A stretch of DNA of 64,000 nt, taken from AP-15 sp963747735 (GTDB taxonomy: Bacteria; Pseudomonadota; Alphaproteobacteria; ATCC43930; CGMCC-115725). The stretch covers positions 558,001 through 622,000 of the forward strand of contig CAVVGE010000019.1 of the NCBI GenBank assembly GCA_963747735.1, read 5' to 3'. Positions within the stretch are counted from its first letter, which is position 1, and every line of letters begins with the position of its first letter. Below are positions 17,395 through 26,800 of the stretch, piece after piece. The notes under the pieces were generated by a model, which worked only from the letters and a program-made list of their open reading frames with translations, was not told the DNA's origin and did not search any database. A program made the position numbers and the translations under genes.

Positions 17395-18276
17395 ATGCAG
17401 CCGCAGGATTATGGGCCGTTTCCCTATGTTCCGATCAACGACCGGCCGACGCTCGAATGGCCCGGCGGCGCCCGGCTCGCGGTCTGGGTCATCCCCAACA
17501 TCGAGTTTTTTCCGCTGAGGCGAGGCATCCCGCCACAGGCCGGCGCGCCCGCGGGTGCTGCCCCTTCGGTGCGCGCCTGGGCCCAGCGCGACTACGGCAA
17601 CCGGGTCGGCATCTGGCGGATCATGGATGTGCTGTCGAAATACGGGGTGCGCGCCAGCCCCACTCTGAACAGCGACATTTGCGACCATCATCCGCAGATC
17701 GTGCGCGCGGCGATCGACCTCGGCTGGGAGATCCTCGGCCACAACCGCACCAACAGCCAATGGCTCGACACATTGGCGCCGGCCGAGGAGCGGCAAACGA
17801 TCGCCCACACCCTTTCCCGCATCGCCGAGATGACCGGCAAAAAACCTTTGGGCTGGCTCGGCGCGGGTCTCGCCGAGACCTGGCAGACGCTCGATTTCCT
17901 GACGGAAGAAGGCTGTCTCTATGTCGCCGACTGGGTCAACGACGACCAGCCCTACATGATGGATATCGGCGGCAAGCCCCTGGTCTCGATCCCCTATTCC
18001 TACGAGATCAACGACGCGCCCTTTATCCATTACCGCAACGGCACGGCCGATGAGTTCGAGCAGGCGATCCGCCGCCAGTTCGACACGCTCTACGAGGAAG
18101 GCGCCAAATCCGGCCGGGTCATGGCGATCTGCCTGCACCCCTATCTGATCGGCGTGCCGCACCGCATCGGCGCGCTCGACGCCGCGCTCAAATATATCGC
18201 CGCGCACGACCGCGTGTGGTTCGCGACCGGCGAGGAGATCGTGCGCCACTGGCTGCAGTCGGGCGCCACCTTTTAG
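17395..18276 (+). CDS. Polysaccharide deacetylase family protein (PuuE-like)
   Basis: A 293-residue NodB-fold protein. RLAVWVIPNIEFFPL forms the first strand, followed by a long insert and VLSKYGVRASPTLNSDICDHHPQIVRAAIDLGWEILGHNRTNS, which carries the metal-binding Asp/His positions of the PuuE/allantoinase-like subgroup. Later come GWLGAGLAETWQTLDFLTEEG and VMAICLHPYLIGVPHRI. It could deacetylate a sugar polymer or hydrolyse a cyclic amide as PuuE does; the heparinase-type gene just upstream favours the former, while the pxp and hyu genes elsewhere leave the latter open. ATG 17395 has GGAGGAGG upstream. Confidence 0.8.
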   Translation: MQPQDYGPFPYVPINDRPTLEWPGGARLAVWVIPNIEFFPLRRGIPPQAGAPAGAAPSVRAWAQRDYGNRVGIWRIMDVLSKYGVRASPTLNSDICDHHPQIVRAAIDLGWEILGHNRTNSQWLDTLAPAEERQTIAHTLSRIAEMTGKKPLGWLGAGLAETWQTLDFLTEEGCLYVADWVNDDQPYMMDIGGKPLVSIPYSYEINDAPFIHYRNGTADEFEQAIRRQFDTLYEEGAKSGRVMAICLHPYLIGVPHRIGALDAALKYIAAHDRVWFATGEEIVRHWLQSGATF

Positions 18277-18306
18277 GAGCTGCAGCCACCCGGTGGTTCC
18301 TTTGGT

Positions 18307-18627
18307 CTATCGACCCGGGGCGCGATAGTTCACGCTCTTTTCGAGGGCTGTGTCGGTCTCCTCAACCGTCAGCAGCGCCGTCGTCCGGGTGCGGGCGAGC
18401 CCCGCCGCGGACACCGCGATCGACAGCGCGGCGGCAGTGACGGCGTCGGGCAGGTCGACGATCACATACGCATCGTGCTCGCCAAGCGCGTTGTAGAATC
18501 CTTCCACCTTGCCGCCGACACCCTCCACAGCCGTGGTCACGGCTCGGTACCGACCCGATGCTTTGTCCTTCTGCAGCCCCTTCAGCCCTTCGGCGGTGTA
18601 CGACGCCGCGATCAAATATTTGGGCAT
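18307..18627 (-). CDS. GYD domain protein
   Basis: A 106-residue protein matching the GYD family: MPKYLIAASYTAEGLKGLQKD at the N-terminus, VEGVGGKVEGFYNALGEHDAYVIVDLPD in the middle, and a short beta strand LTVEETDTALEK. GYD proteins have a dimeric ferredoxin-like fold and no assigned reaction. ATG 18627 has GGGAGGAG in front. It is convergent with the deacetylase gene. Confidence 0.8.
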   Translation of the reverse strand: MPKYLIAASYTAEGLKGLQKDKASGRYRAVTTAVEGVGGKVEGFYNALGEHDAYVIVDLPDAVTAAALSIAVSAAGLARTRTTALLTVEETDTALEKSVNYRAPGR

Positions 18628-18712
18628 CAACTCCTCCCGTCGGATCGCCCGTCTCTCTGCGGACGCGTGGCCATGCTAGCACGTTGCGGGCGGCGCCGGA
18701 CAGCTCCCCGGA

Positions 18713-19162
18713 TCACTGGCGGCCGGTCTGTGCCTGCAACGCGGCGAGCTCGCGGCGCAGCGCGCGCAATTCTTCGAACCGCGCCGTCACATCGCGCAGA
18801 AAAGCGGCGATGCCGAGCATCTGGCCGGCGTCGTCGCGCACCGGCAGCACGGTGAACTCGATCGAAATCCGGGTGCCGTCCTTGCGCATCGCCGGCACCG
18901 CCAGCACCTCGCCCTCGCCGTAACGGCTCTCGCCGCCGGCCATGACCCGGTCATAACCCTCCCAATGGCGCGCGCGCTGGCGCTCGGGCACGATCAGGTC
19001 GAGGCTCTGGCCCAAGGCCTCGGTTGCCTCATAGCCGAAGATCCGGGTCGCCGACCGGTTCCAGAGCCGGATCTTGCCCTCCGCGTCGGCATAGATCACC
19101 GCATCGGGAGAAAGGATCGCCAACCGTTCGACCAGCCCGGCAGGCAATGCAGCGCCCGTCAT
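18713..19162 (-). CDS. Single-domain PAS sensor protein
   Basis: A 149-residue protein consisting of one PAS/PAC domain. VERLAILSPDAVIYADAEGKIRLWNRSATRIFGYEATEALGQ is the PAS core, and GTRISIEFTVLPVRDDAGQMLGIAAFLRDVTARFEELRAL is the PAC motif, ending in a short coiled helix. It has no kinase, cyclase or DNA-binding output domain, so it must act on a partner. ATG 19162 has GGAGG in front. It sits 15 bases downstream of the chromate transporter pair on the same strand, so redox or ligand sensing linked to the transporter is possible but unproven. Confidence 0.8.
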   Translation of the reverse strand: MTGAALPAGLVERLAILSPDAVIYADAEGKIRLWNRSATRIFGYEATEALGQSLDLIVPERQRARHWEGYDRVMAGGESRYGEGEVLAVPAMRKDGTRISIEFTVLPVRDDAGQMLGIAAFLRDVTARFEELRALRRELAALQAQTGRQ

Positions 19163-19177
19163 GGATGCCTCCAATCG

Positions 19178-19720
19178 TCAGCGTATCAGAGCGGCAGCGA
19201 CGCCGAAGATCGCGCCGCTCGCGGCGAAGAGAGCGAGCAGGTTGAGCCTCGGCCAACGCAGCAAGAGCCCGGTCGCCACGACTGCCGCAACCCAGACCGG
19301 CGGTCCGCCCGATACTTGCAGCACCGCGACCCCGCCCGCCAGCACCAGCCCGGCCGCGATCGGCGCCAGGCCATGCTCGATCGCCGCGTGCCAGGATGAG
19401 CCGCGCCACCGGCCCCACAGTCGCGCCGCCCCGAAAATCAACAGCGAGGACGGCAGATAGAGCGCCACGGTTGCGGTCAGGGCACCCCACCAGCCGGCGA
19501 CCTTCCAGCCGATCAGCGCCGACAGCATCGTGCCGGGGCCCGGTGCGGCGCGTGAGATCGCAAACAAATCGGAGAATTCGCGGGCGCTCGTCCAGTGGTG
19601 GACATCGACCGCCTGATGCGCGATCTCGGCCAAAAGCGAGGCGCCGCCGCCGATCGAAAACAGCGACAGCGGAGCGAACACCACAACCAGCGCCAGCAAA
19701 AGCCCCCAATCGCCGGGCAT
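19178..19720 (-). CDS. chrA: Chromate transporter, second half (ChrA short-chain type)
   Basis: A 180-residue membrane protein with about five hydrophobic segments. FSIGGGASLLAEIAHQAV and LFAISRAAPGPGTMLSALIGWKVAG are the conserved CHR-domain motifs (the PGP motif is intact). It is the partner of the gene two bases upstream; together they make the short-chain, two-polypeptide form of the ChrA family, which exports chromate or related oxyanions. The ATG at 19720 is immediately after the stop of the first half, so translation is coupled. Confidence 0.82.
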   Translation of the reverse strand: MPGDWGLLLALVVVFAPLSLFSIGGGASLLAEIAHQAVDVHHWTSAREFSDLFAISRAAPGPGTMLSALIGWKVAGWWGALTATVALYLPSSLLIFGAARLWGRWRGSSWHAAIEHGLAPIAAGLVLAGGVAVLQVSGGPPVWVAAVVATGLLLRWPRLNLLALFAASGAIFGVAAALIR

Positions 19721-19722
19721 CG

Positions 19723-20322
19723 TCAGACGCGCCCTCGTTGACGCAGAAAGGCGAGCCCGATGCCGATCGGCGCTAGACACAGGACGACGGGCAGCATCGG
19801 CCAGCGCAGCACGCCGACCGTGACGACCGTAACCGCCGACAGCAAAATCTCGCCGATTTGCGCGGTGCTGCGCGGGATCAGCACGAGCCCGGTCGCAAAG
19901 GTCAACCCGATCGCCACGGCGGCGATCCCGTGCAGGACGGCGTGCGCCACCTCGCTGCCCTCGATCCGGGCGAAACCGGCGGCCAATGCCACGACGATGA
20001 CCAGCGGTCCCGACAGCAGCCCGACCACCGCCGCCAGCGCGCCGCGGCCGCCGCGCAGCCTTTGTCCGACCTGGACGGTCAGATTGACCCCGGCCGAGCC
20101 CGGCAGGACGCGGCTCAGCGCCACCCCGGCCAGAAACGCCCGGTCGTCGATCCACCGCCGCTTGAGCACGATCGCACGGTAGAGCCACGCCGCCGTGTTG
20201 CCGCCAAAGCTGGTGACGCCGAGCTGGAAAAACCCGGCGAGGATCGCCGGCAAGGGCACCTCTGCGACGCCGGAAGCGCCGGCCTTCGGTTCGCTCGTAT
20301 CCGCCACCCGCTCCCCCGTCAT
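19723..20322 (-). CDS. chrA: Chromate transporter, first half (ChrA short-chain type)
   Basis: A 199-residue membrane protein. AILAGFFQLGVTSFGGNTAAWLYRAIVLKRRWIDDRAFLAGVALSRVLPGSAGVNLTVQVGQRL contains the CHR-domain signature (TSFGG and the LPGSAGVN loop). About five hydrophobic segments follow. It forms a split ChrA with the next gene. The start ATG 20322 has only a weak purine-rich upstream (GGCGGCGG); the frame is open further upstream without family similarity. Confidence 0.8.
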   Translation of the reverse strand: MTGERVADTSEPKAGASGVAEVPLPAILAGFFQLGVTSFGGNTAAWLYRAIVLKRRWIDDRAFLAGVALSRVLPGSAGVNLTVQVGQRLRGGRGALAAVVGLLSGPLVIVVALAAGFARIEGSEVAHAVLHGIAAVAIGLTFATGLVLIPRSTAQIGEILLSAVTVVTVGVLRWPMLPVVLCLAPIGIGLAFLRQRGRV

Positions 20323-20507
20323 CCGCCGCCAATCGAAATTAATGATTCCCCCGCCGGCAGGCGAGCGGCTTCGGCGTAACGGCGGCAATCGGCCGGGCGC
20401 CCGGGGCTGCTCGGTTGACCGGGCCGCTCGGTTGACCGGGCTGCTCGCGCTGCATAGCCTGCGCGTGCCGCACCGCGGTGCGTGGGCTTTCCTCACCGCT
20501 GCCGAGA

Positions 20508-22280
20508 ATGGAATTTAGCGACGCGCACGGCGCCTCAGTGATCGGCACCCATCACAGCGCGCCGCCGGAAGAGCCGGTGGCAGGGCCGCATGCCACGACC
20601 CTGCCCGATCGCCTGAGCGGCTCGGAGCAAGGGCTGCTGGAGCGGCTCAAGGCAGAAATCGTCGCGCTGCGCTACGACGCCCGCCGCTATGACGAGCTCA
20701 AAGACCAGCTGCCGGTCTGGCGCGCCAAGGCCGATCGATACGGCGAGCTCCTAGGAGAGCTGAGAAGGGTCCCGGCGAGGGCCGCGCTCGCCGCGGTTCT
20801 GTTGAGGCAATGGTGGCTCGTGCCTTTGGTCATGGTGCGGTCTTCACGGCCATCGGCCTTGGCGCCGCGCCCGCGAGCCTCGAACCGGGCACGCCATGTC
20901 TGCATTGTGTCGGACACGGAGTTGCGGGGCGGTGCAAGGGTCGCAAACATGGCGCAAACGCTGGCCGATGCGGGGTACGCGGTGACCGTTCTTTGCCGGC
21001 GCCCGCCGCCTCCGCCGCTCGAGGATCTGTCCCAGCCGGCACAGGCCGAGTATCTGACGCCGAGCCCGTGCTCCGGTGGTGTGCGGCACCGGCCGCCCAT
21101 CGGCACGCGAACGCGTCGGCGCAGCACAGCGGGCTTCTTGCCGGCGCGTCTCCTCGGTGCGGCAAGCGGCTGGGTGCGCGAGCTGCCGCGCCGGATCGCG
21201 CACGACATCCCGTCGATCCTGCTCCTCGGAATTGCGCAACGGCGTCTTAAAGCGGCGGCTTCGCACGAGCCTTCTCTCCAAGACGCCGCCAAAGCGCCGT
21301 CGCATCGCTGGGCGCAGACGCATGCTCTTGCCGAGGGAGCCGACCGCGCGACGCATGACCGTCGCTTCGACCTGGTGCAGGCGCATGGCAGCGGCGCGCT
21401 GCTGGCCGCGGCCCGGCTGGCCGCTCGCGATGGGGCGCAACTGCTCGTCGACGCGGTCGGCCTGCCGCACCGGCCGGCGGTCGCCGTGGGCGGTATCGAG
21501 CTCTTGTGCCAATGGTGCGAACAGCGCGAGGAGGCAGCCCTTTTCCGCGAAGCCGACATCTCGATCGCGGCCGGCAGCGGCTTGGCAGACGGGCATGCGG
21601 GCAAATACGGCATCGACCGGCCCATCGTGGTCCGCGATTGCCGGCGCTACTGGAAATACCAAGCCGATCGGCGGCTGCGCAGCGATTGCGCGCTCGGCGA
21701 GGCTGCCCGGCTGGTCGTCTGGTGCGGGCCCGCCTGCCGAGAGGGCAAGATCGAGCGGCTGATCGATGCGGCGGCGCTGACGTCGCCGGCGCTTCATATC
21801 GCGATCGTCGTCGCACCCCCGCCACGCCGGCTCGCCGATTTCACCGATCGGCTGGCCAGGCACGCGGCCGCTCGCGGGCTCGGCGGCCGCGTCCATTACC
21901 GGCCGGCGCCCGAGCCTGCCGACGATCTCGCACCCTATCTTTCCGGCGCCGATTGCGGCGTGGTCCTGAGGCCGAACGAGCACGACACCGATTTTCAAAG
22001 CATGGTGACGGCGCGCCTGCCGGTCGCCGCGGCTGCCGGCGGCGACTTGGCCGATGCGGTGCACGAATTTGACATCGGAGAGGCGTTTGACGGGCAGGAC
22101 CCGAAAAATATCGCTGCCACCCTTGAAAGGATGCTCGAGCCGGAGAGCTGCCGGCGGCGGCGGCAGAATGCGATGGATTTGGCCGAGCACATGACCTGGG
22201 AAGCGGAGCGCACCGCCTATCTGGCGGTAATCCGCGCATTGGCCCCGATCGGCGCGATTGCCGATGCGGGCAAGGGCTGA
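20508..22280 (+). CDS. Glycosyltransferase-like protein with N-terminal coiled coil
   Basis: A 590-residue protein. Residues about 38-85 form a charged coiled coil (LLERLKAEIVALRYDARRYDEL). A GT4/GT-B-like N-terminal domain follows (ARHVCIVSDTELRGGARVANMAQTLADAGYAVTVLCRR), and after a long Arg/Pro-rich linker comes FDLVQAHGSGALLAAARLA. The C-terminal donor domain has YLSGADCGVVLRPNEHDTDFQSMVTARLPVAAAAGGDLADAV. Acceptor and sugar unknown; probably surface polysaccharide or glycan synthesis at the inner membrane. It pairs with a second glycosyltransferase downstream, and its last codons are part of a tandem duplication. The ATG at 20508 lacks a good SD. Confidence 0.65.
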   Translation: MEFSDAHGASVIGTHHSAPPEEPVAGPHATTLPDRLSGSEQGLLERLKAEIVALRYDARRYDELKDQLPVWRAKADRYGELLGELRRVPARAALAAVLLRQWWLVPLVMVRSSRPSALAPRPRASNRARHVCIVSDTELRGGARVANMAQTLADAGYAVTVLCRRPPPPPLEDLSQPAQAEYLTPSPCSGGVRHRPPIGTRTRRRSTAGFLPARLLGAASGWVRELPRRIAHDIPSILLLGIAQRRLKAAASHEPSLQDAAKAPSHRWAQTHALAEGADRATHDRRFDLVQAHGSGALLAAARLAARDGAQLLVDAVGLPHRPAVAVGGIELLCQWCEQREEAALFREADISIAAGSGLADGHAGKYGIDRPIVVRDCRRYWKYQADRRLRSDCALGEAARLVVWCGPACREGKIERLIDAAALTSPALHIAIVVAPPPRRLADFTDRLARHAAARGLGGRVHYRPAPEPADDLAPYLSGADCGVVLRPNEHDTDFQSMVTARLPVAAAAGGDLADAVHEFDIGEAFDGQDPKNIAATLERMLEPESCRRRRQNAMDLAEHMTWEAERTAYLAVIRALAPIGAIADAGKG

Positions 22281-22389
22281 GCCGGCGCCTCTGATGTGCC
22301 GGGCGGCGTGCGCTGGCCCCGATCGACGCGATTGCGGATGCGGGCACGGGCTGAGCCGGCGCTTCTGATGCGCCGGGCGGCGTGCGCTG
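22242..22389 (+). repeat. Two tandem 74-bp imperfect repeats
   Basis: The sequence from GGCCCCGATCG at 22242 recurs at 22316 with few differences, each unit containing GCGATTGC, GATGCGGGCA and GGCTGAGCCGGCGC. A third partial start (GGCGCCGGATCG) follows at about 22387. The first unit contains the last codons and stop of the glycosyltransferase gene; the second is a noncoding copy in another frame (74 is not a multiple of three). Confidence 0.8.
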
Positions 22390-22449
22390 GCGCCGGATCG
22401 CCGCTGCGGCTACGATCCGAAGCGCCGGGTTTCGAGATGCAGCTTGCCC

Positions 22450-23820
22450 ATGCGCAACCGTGATCGCGCTGCGCGGATCGCAACAAAGCGACGCATCTGC
22501 AATGAGCTGATCGACCAGCATCGGTCGATCTCGGGGCAGCTTCGCGACCGGTTGACAGACACGCGGCAGCATTTGGCGGAGGCGAGAGCGCGCTTTGTCG
22601 AGATCGACCACGCCCGGGGTTCGCTCTACCGGCCGATGGTCGGCGCCCTGCATCTCGCCCGTGCCTGCGCCGAGGCCGGGACGCGGCTCGCGGCCGATGC
22701 CTATATCGCGCATGACGATGTCGCGCTGGTCGCCGCAGATTATCTGGCGGCAACCCATGGCGGGCGGCTGATCTACGACGCCGTCGAGCCGTTCGACCAC
22801 GAGCAAAAGACGTCCGCTTTCCACACCCCGGCGCCGGCGCACGAGTTGAGCTATTACGCGCTGCTGACCGGGCCGGCGGTGATCCGTGCCGATACGCGGT
22901 TTTCGACGAGCGGGCCGCTGGCCGACTTGCTGTCGCAGCGCTTTGGCGTCCCCTTTATCGAGCTGCCAAACTATGTCGACGCGCCCGTCACCGAGCCCTC
23001 ATCCTCGACGATAAGACAGGAATGCGGCTGCTCGGACACGGATTTTCTTTTACTTTACATAAATTCGATTTATTCCGCCTCGCGCTATGATCAGATCATC
23101 CTGGCGATTGCACAATGCGATCCGAGCTGTCATCTTGTGCATGTCGGCAACATCTGGCCACAAAACCTCGAACAGGAATTACATACCCAGGTAGAGCTGC
23201 TGGGTTTGCAGCATCGTGTTCATTTTTTCCCGGCCATGCCGTATCATGGCTATCTCGATTACATCTCGGCATGTGATGCCGCTTTGGTCTGGCTGGATAT
23301 AAGCAACGTCAATTGTGCAACAAATCTCCACAATCGATATCTCGACGCCGTCGGTGCCGGACTGCCGATCCTGTCGTCGCAAAATATCGCATTCGAGCAG
23401 CTCAACAATAAATACGATCTGGGCCTGGTCGTGCCGCAGCAGGACCCGGACAGCCTCGCCGCCTATATAAGGGCGATGCGCGATCGTCGCGCCGGTTTCC
23501 TCGGCAACATGCCCCTTGCCCAGTCGGCGCTGCGCTGGCGCAACGTCGAAGACAGATTGATCAAAGCGGTGTCCGGCTGCAAATCCGTGGCGATCGTGGC
23601 GTGGAAAGATCCGCGGCCCAATCAACGAATCCAGCGCCAGGCCCGGACCTTGCGCCGCCATGGCATCGAGGTGAGCGGCATCGGCAACCTGGCGGACGAG
23701 CATCGCACCGGCGACGAGCCCGGAGCCTGGTTCAAGGTCCCCCGAGACATTGATGGCGAGATGCCGGATCCGAAAGAAGATTTGGATCCCGTCGCAACGG
23801 AATCGATCGGCGGCCGATGA
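22450..23820 (+). CDS. Glycosyltransferase family 4-like protein
   Basis: A 456-residue protein with a helical N-terminus (RDRLTDTRQHLAEARARFVEID) and GGRLIYDAVEPFDHEQKT, which is typical of the acceptor domain end. The donor domain has FIELPNYVD, LLLYINSIYSASRYDQIILAIAQ, CHLVHVGNIWPQN, HRVHFFPAMPYHGYLDYISACDAALVWLDIS and YLDAVGAGLPILSS. This GT-B order fits GT4-type retaining enzymes. Base composition from about 23030 to 23420 is clearly more AT-rich than the flanks, suggesting recombination or transfer of this segment. Start ATG 22450 is preceded by AGCTTGCCC with no strong SD; a TTG sits six bases earlier. Confidence 0.7.
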   Translation: MRNRDRAARIATKRRICNELIDQHRSISGQLRDRLTDTRQHLAEARARFVEIDHARGSLYRPMVGALHLARACAEAGTRLAADAYIAHDDVALVAADYLAATHGGRLIYDAVEPFDHEQKTSAFHTPAPAHELSYYALLTGPAVIRADTRFSTSGPLADLLSQRFGVPFIELPNYVDAPVTEPSSSTIRQECGCSDTDFLLLYINSIYSASRYDQIILAIAQCDPSCHLVHVGNIWPQNLEQELHTQVELLGLQHRVHFFPAMPYHGYLDYISACDAALVWLDISNVNCATNLHNRYLDAVGAGLPILSSQNIAFEQLNNKYDLGLVVPQQDPDSLAAYIRAMRDRRAGFLGNMPLAQSALRWRNVEDRLIKAVSGCKSVAIVAWKDPRPNQRIQRQARTLRRHGIEVSGIGNLADEHRTGDEPGAWFKVPRDIDGEMPDPKEDLDPVATESIGGR

Positions 23821-23851
23821 CGAATGAGGCCCAGTTTCGGTAACATAGGCG

Positions 23852-26800
23852 ATGCGTCGCGAGCAGCTTTACCAGATTCTGCGTCCCGATGGCACCGGCC
23901 GCGCCGCGCGCTCCTTTCGCGCCCTGCATCACCTGATGGCGGCGGCGGGCATCGGCGTCATGCTGGCGGATACGGTGGCGCCATGGCGCGAGGCGCGCGG
24001 CACACTGTTCGATGCCGCGTTCCATCTGATTTCGGCATTTTTCTTTGTCGAGTACCTGCTGCGGCTGAGCGCCGCCCCGGCAGCTCCTGGCGCCGTCCAT
24101 CGCCGCCCCCGCTGGGCGCGGCTCGCTTATATGCGCTCTGCGATCGGCGTGTTCGATCTGCTCGGCGCCTTGCCGGGCGTCTTGAACCTGCTGCTTCCGA
24201 CCCCGGATGCGATCCTCTTCGGCGTCGTTTGGGTATTCAAATTTGTTCGCTACGCGCCGGGCCTTGTCGGGCTGCAGCGCGTGATCAGCCACTCGCGGCA
24301 GGCGCTGTGGTCGGTGCTGCTCGCCTTCGGTGTCGTCCTGCTCGCCTCGGCCAGCCTCGAATATTTGATCGAGCGCCAAGCCCAGCCGGCAGCCTTCGGC
24401 TCGATCCCGGCGGCGTTGTGGTGGGCGATCGCGACGGTGACGACGACGGGCTACGGCGACATCGTGCCGCAAACCGCGCTCGGCCGCATTCTGGCGGGTG
24501 CGGTCATGGTCTGCGGCATTCTGGTGTTGGCCCTGTCGGCGGGCGTCCTCGCCACCGGCTTTGCCGAGGAGATGCGCCGCTTTCACTTTTTGCGCACCTG
24601 GAACATCGTCGCCCGCGTGCCGTTTTTCCAAAAGGTCGGCGCCTCGATCATCGCCGAGGTCGCGTGGCTGCTGCGGCCGCTGAACTATCCCGCCGGCAGC
24701 GTCATCGTTCGCCGCGGCGAACGCGGCGATTGCATGTACTTTATCGCTTCGGGCGAAGTCGAGATCGAGCTCGACCGCGAACCGTTGCGGCTCGGACCGG
24801 GCGATTTTTTTGGCGAGATCGCGCTGCTGACCGGCGCACCGCGCACCGCCACGGTGGTCGCCGCCGAAGCCTGCACGCTGCTGCGGCTCGACATCGTCGA
24901 GTTCCGCGAGCTGATGGGCCGCCGCCCCGACCTGACGCATGTCATCCTCGACGCCGCCAACCGGCGTCTCGACGCCGCCCGGCCGCTCGCCTGTTGGCGA
25001 CACGCCTGTTGGCGACACGCCTGTTGGCGACACGCCTGTTGGCGACACGGTGGAAACCGTCGGCTCCGGCGCCTCGGTCTGAAATCGGGAAACGCGATGG
25101 ACAAAAAGATTCATATCAACTTCTGGTACGTGATCGCAGCGATCCTCGGGATGCTGTGGGTCCAGAGCATCTACCTGCAAAGCACGCAGCGCACCTCGAT
25201 CCCCTACAGCAAGTTCCAGACCCTCCTCAACCAGGACAAGATCGCAGATATCACGATCGCGCCGAACTACATCCGCGGGTCGCTGAAAAAGGCCGAGCCG
25301 GACGGGCTCAAGGATTTCATCACCACGCGGGTCGATACTGATCTGGTAAAAAGCCTCGACAAGCACGGCGTCACCTACAGCGGGGTGGTCGAAAGCCATT
25401 TTATCCGCGACCTGTTGTCGTGGATCCTGCCGGCGATCGTGTTTGTCGCGATCTGGATGTTCGCGATCCGGCGCCTGGGGCAAGGCGGCGGGCTCGGCGG
25501 CATGATGACGATCGGCAAGAGCCGCGCGCGGATCTATGTCGAGAAGGAGACCAAGGTCACCTTTGCCGATGTCGCCGGTGTCGACGAGGCCAAGGACGAG
25601 CTCATTGAGATCGTCAATTTTCTGAAGAGCCCGGCCGTCTATGGCCGGCTCGGCGGCCGGCCGCCAAAGGGGGTGCTGCTGGTCGGCCCGCCCGGCACCG
25701 GCAAAACCTTGCTCGCCCGCGCCGTCGCCGGCGAGGCCGGGGTGCCGTTCTTTTCGATCTCCGGCTCGGAGTTTGTCGAGATGTTTGTCGGCGTCGGCGC
25801 CGCGCGCGTGCGCGACCTCTTCGAGCAGGCGCGCCAGCACGCGCCGGCAATCATCTTTATCGACGAGCTCGACGCGCTCGGCCGCGCCCGCGGCGGCTTT
25901 GCCGGCGGCGGCCACGACGAAAAGGACCAGACCTTGAACCAGCTCCTGGCCGAGCTCGACGGCTTCGACCTGGCGAGCGGGCTCGTCCTCCTCGGCGCCA
26001 CCAACCGCCCGGAAGTTCTCGATCCGGCGCTGTTGCGCGCGGGCCGCTTCGACCGCCAGATCCTGGTCGACCGGCCCGACAAAATGGGCCGCGAGCAGAT
26101 CCTCGCCGTGCATTTGAAAAAGGCCAAGCTCGGTGCCGATGTTGCGCCGGGCGAGATCGCTGCTTTGACCCCGGGCTTTACCGGCGCTGATCTCGCCAAC
26201 CTGGTCAACGAGGCCACCCTGCTCGCGACCCGGCGCAACGCCGAGGCGGTGGCGATGACCGATTTCACCAATGCGATCGAGCGCATGGTCGCCGGCCTCG
26301 AAAAGCGCAACCGCCTGTTGAACCCGCTGGAGCGGCGGGTCGTCGCCTATCACGAGCTCGGCCATGCGCTGGTGGCGCTTGCTTTGTCCAGCACCGAGAC
26401 CGTGCACAAGGTGTCGATCATCCCGCATGGTGTGGGCGCGCTCGGCTATACGATCCAACGGCCGATCGAGGACCGCTATCTGATGACCCGCGCCGAGCTC
26501 GAGCACAAGATGGCCGGGCTCCTGGGCGGCCGCGCCTCGGAGACGCTGGTTTTCGCCGAGGTCTCGACCGGGGCCGCCGACGACCTCGCCCGCGCCACCG
26601 ACATCGCCCGCGCGATGGTGTTGCGCTACGGCATGAGCGAGGCGCTCGGCAATGTCGCCTACGACCGCGAGCGCTCGCCATTCTTGCCAGCGAATTTCCC
26701 GGTGCCGCAGGAGCGGGTCTATGGCGAGGACACCGCGCATGCGGTCGACCGCGCGGTGCGGGGGCTGGTCGATCGGGCTTTCGAGCTGGCTTCCGCGGTG

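Noticed and set aside
24989..25048. Four tandem repeats considered as a CRISPR array
   Set aside because: The 15-base units are contiguous with no spacers and lie in coding sequence; no cas gene is present.
23732..26740. Minus-strand open frame of about 1000 codons
   Set aside because: It lies entirely antisense to the channel-FtsH frame, whose motifs are unambiguous; length is explained by high GC and few stop codons.
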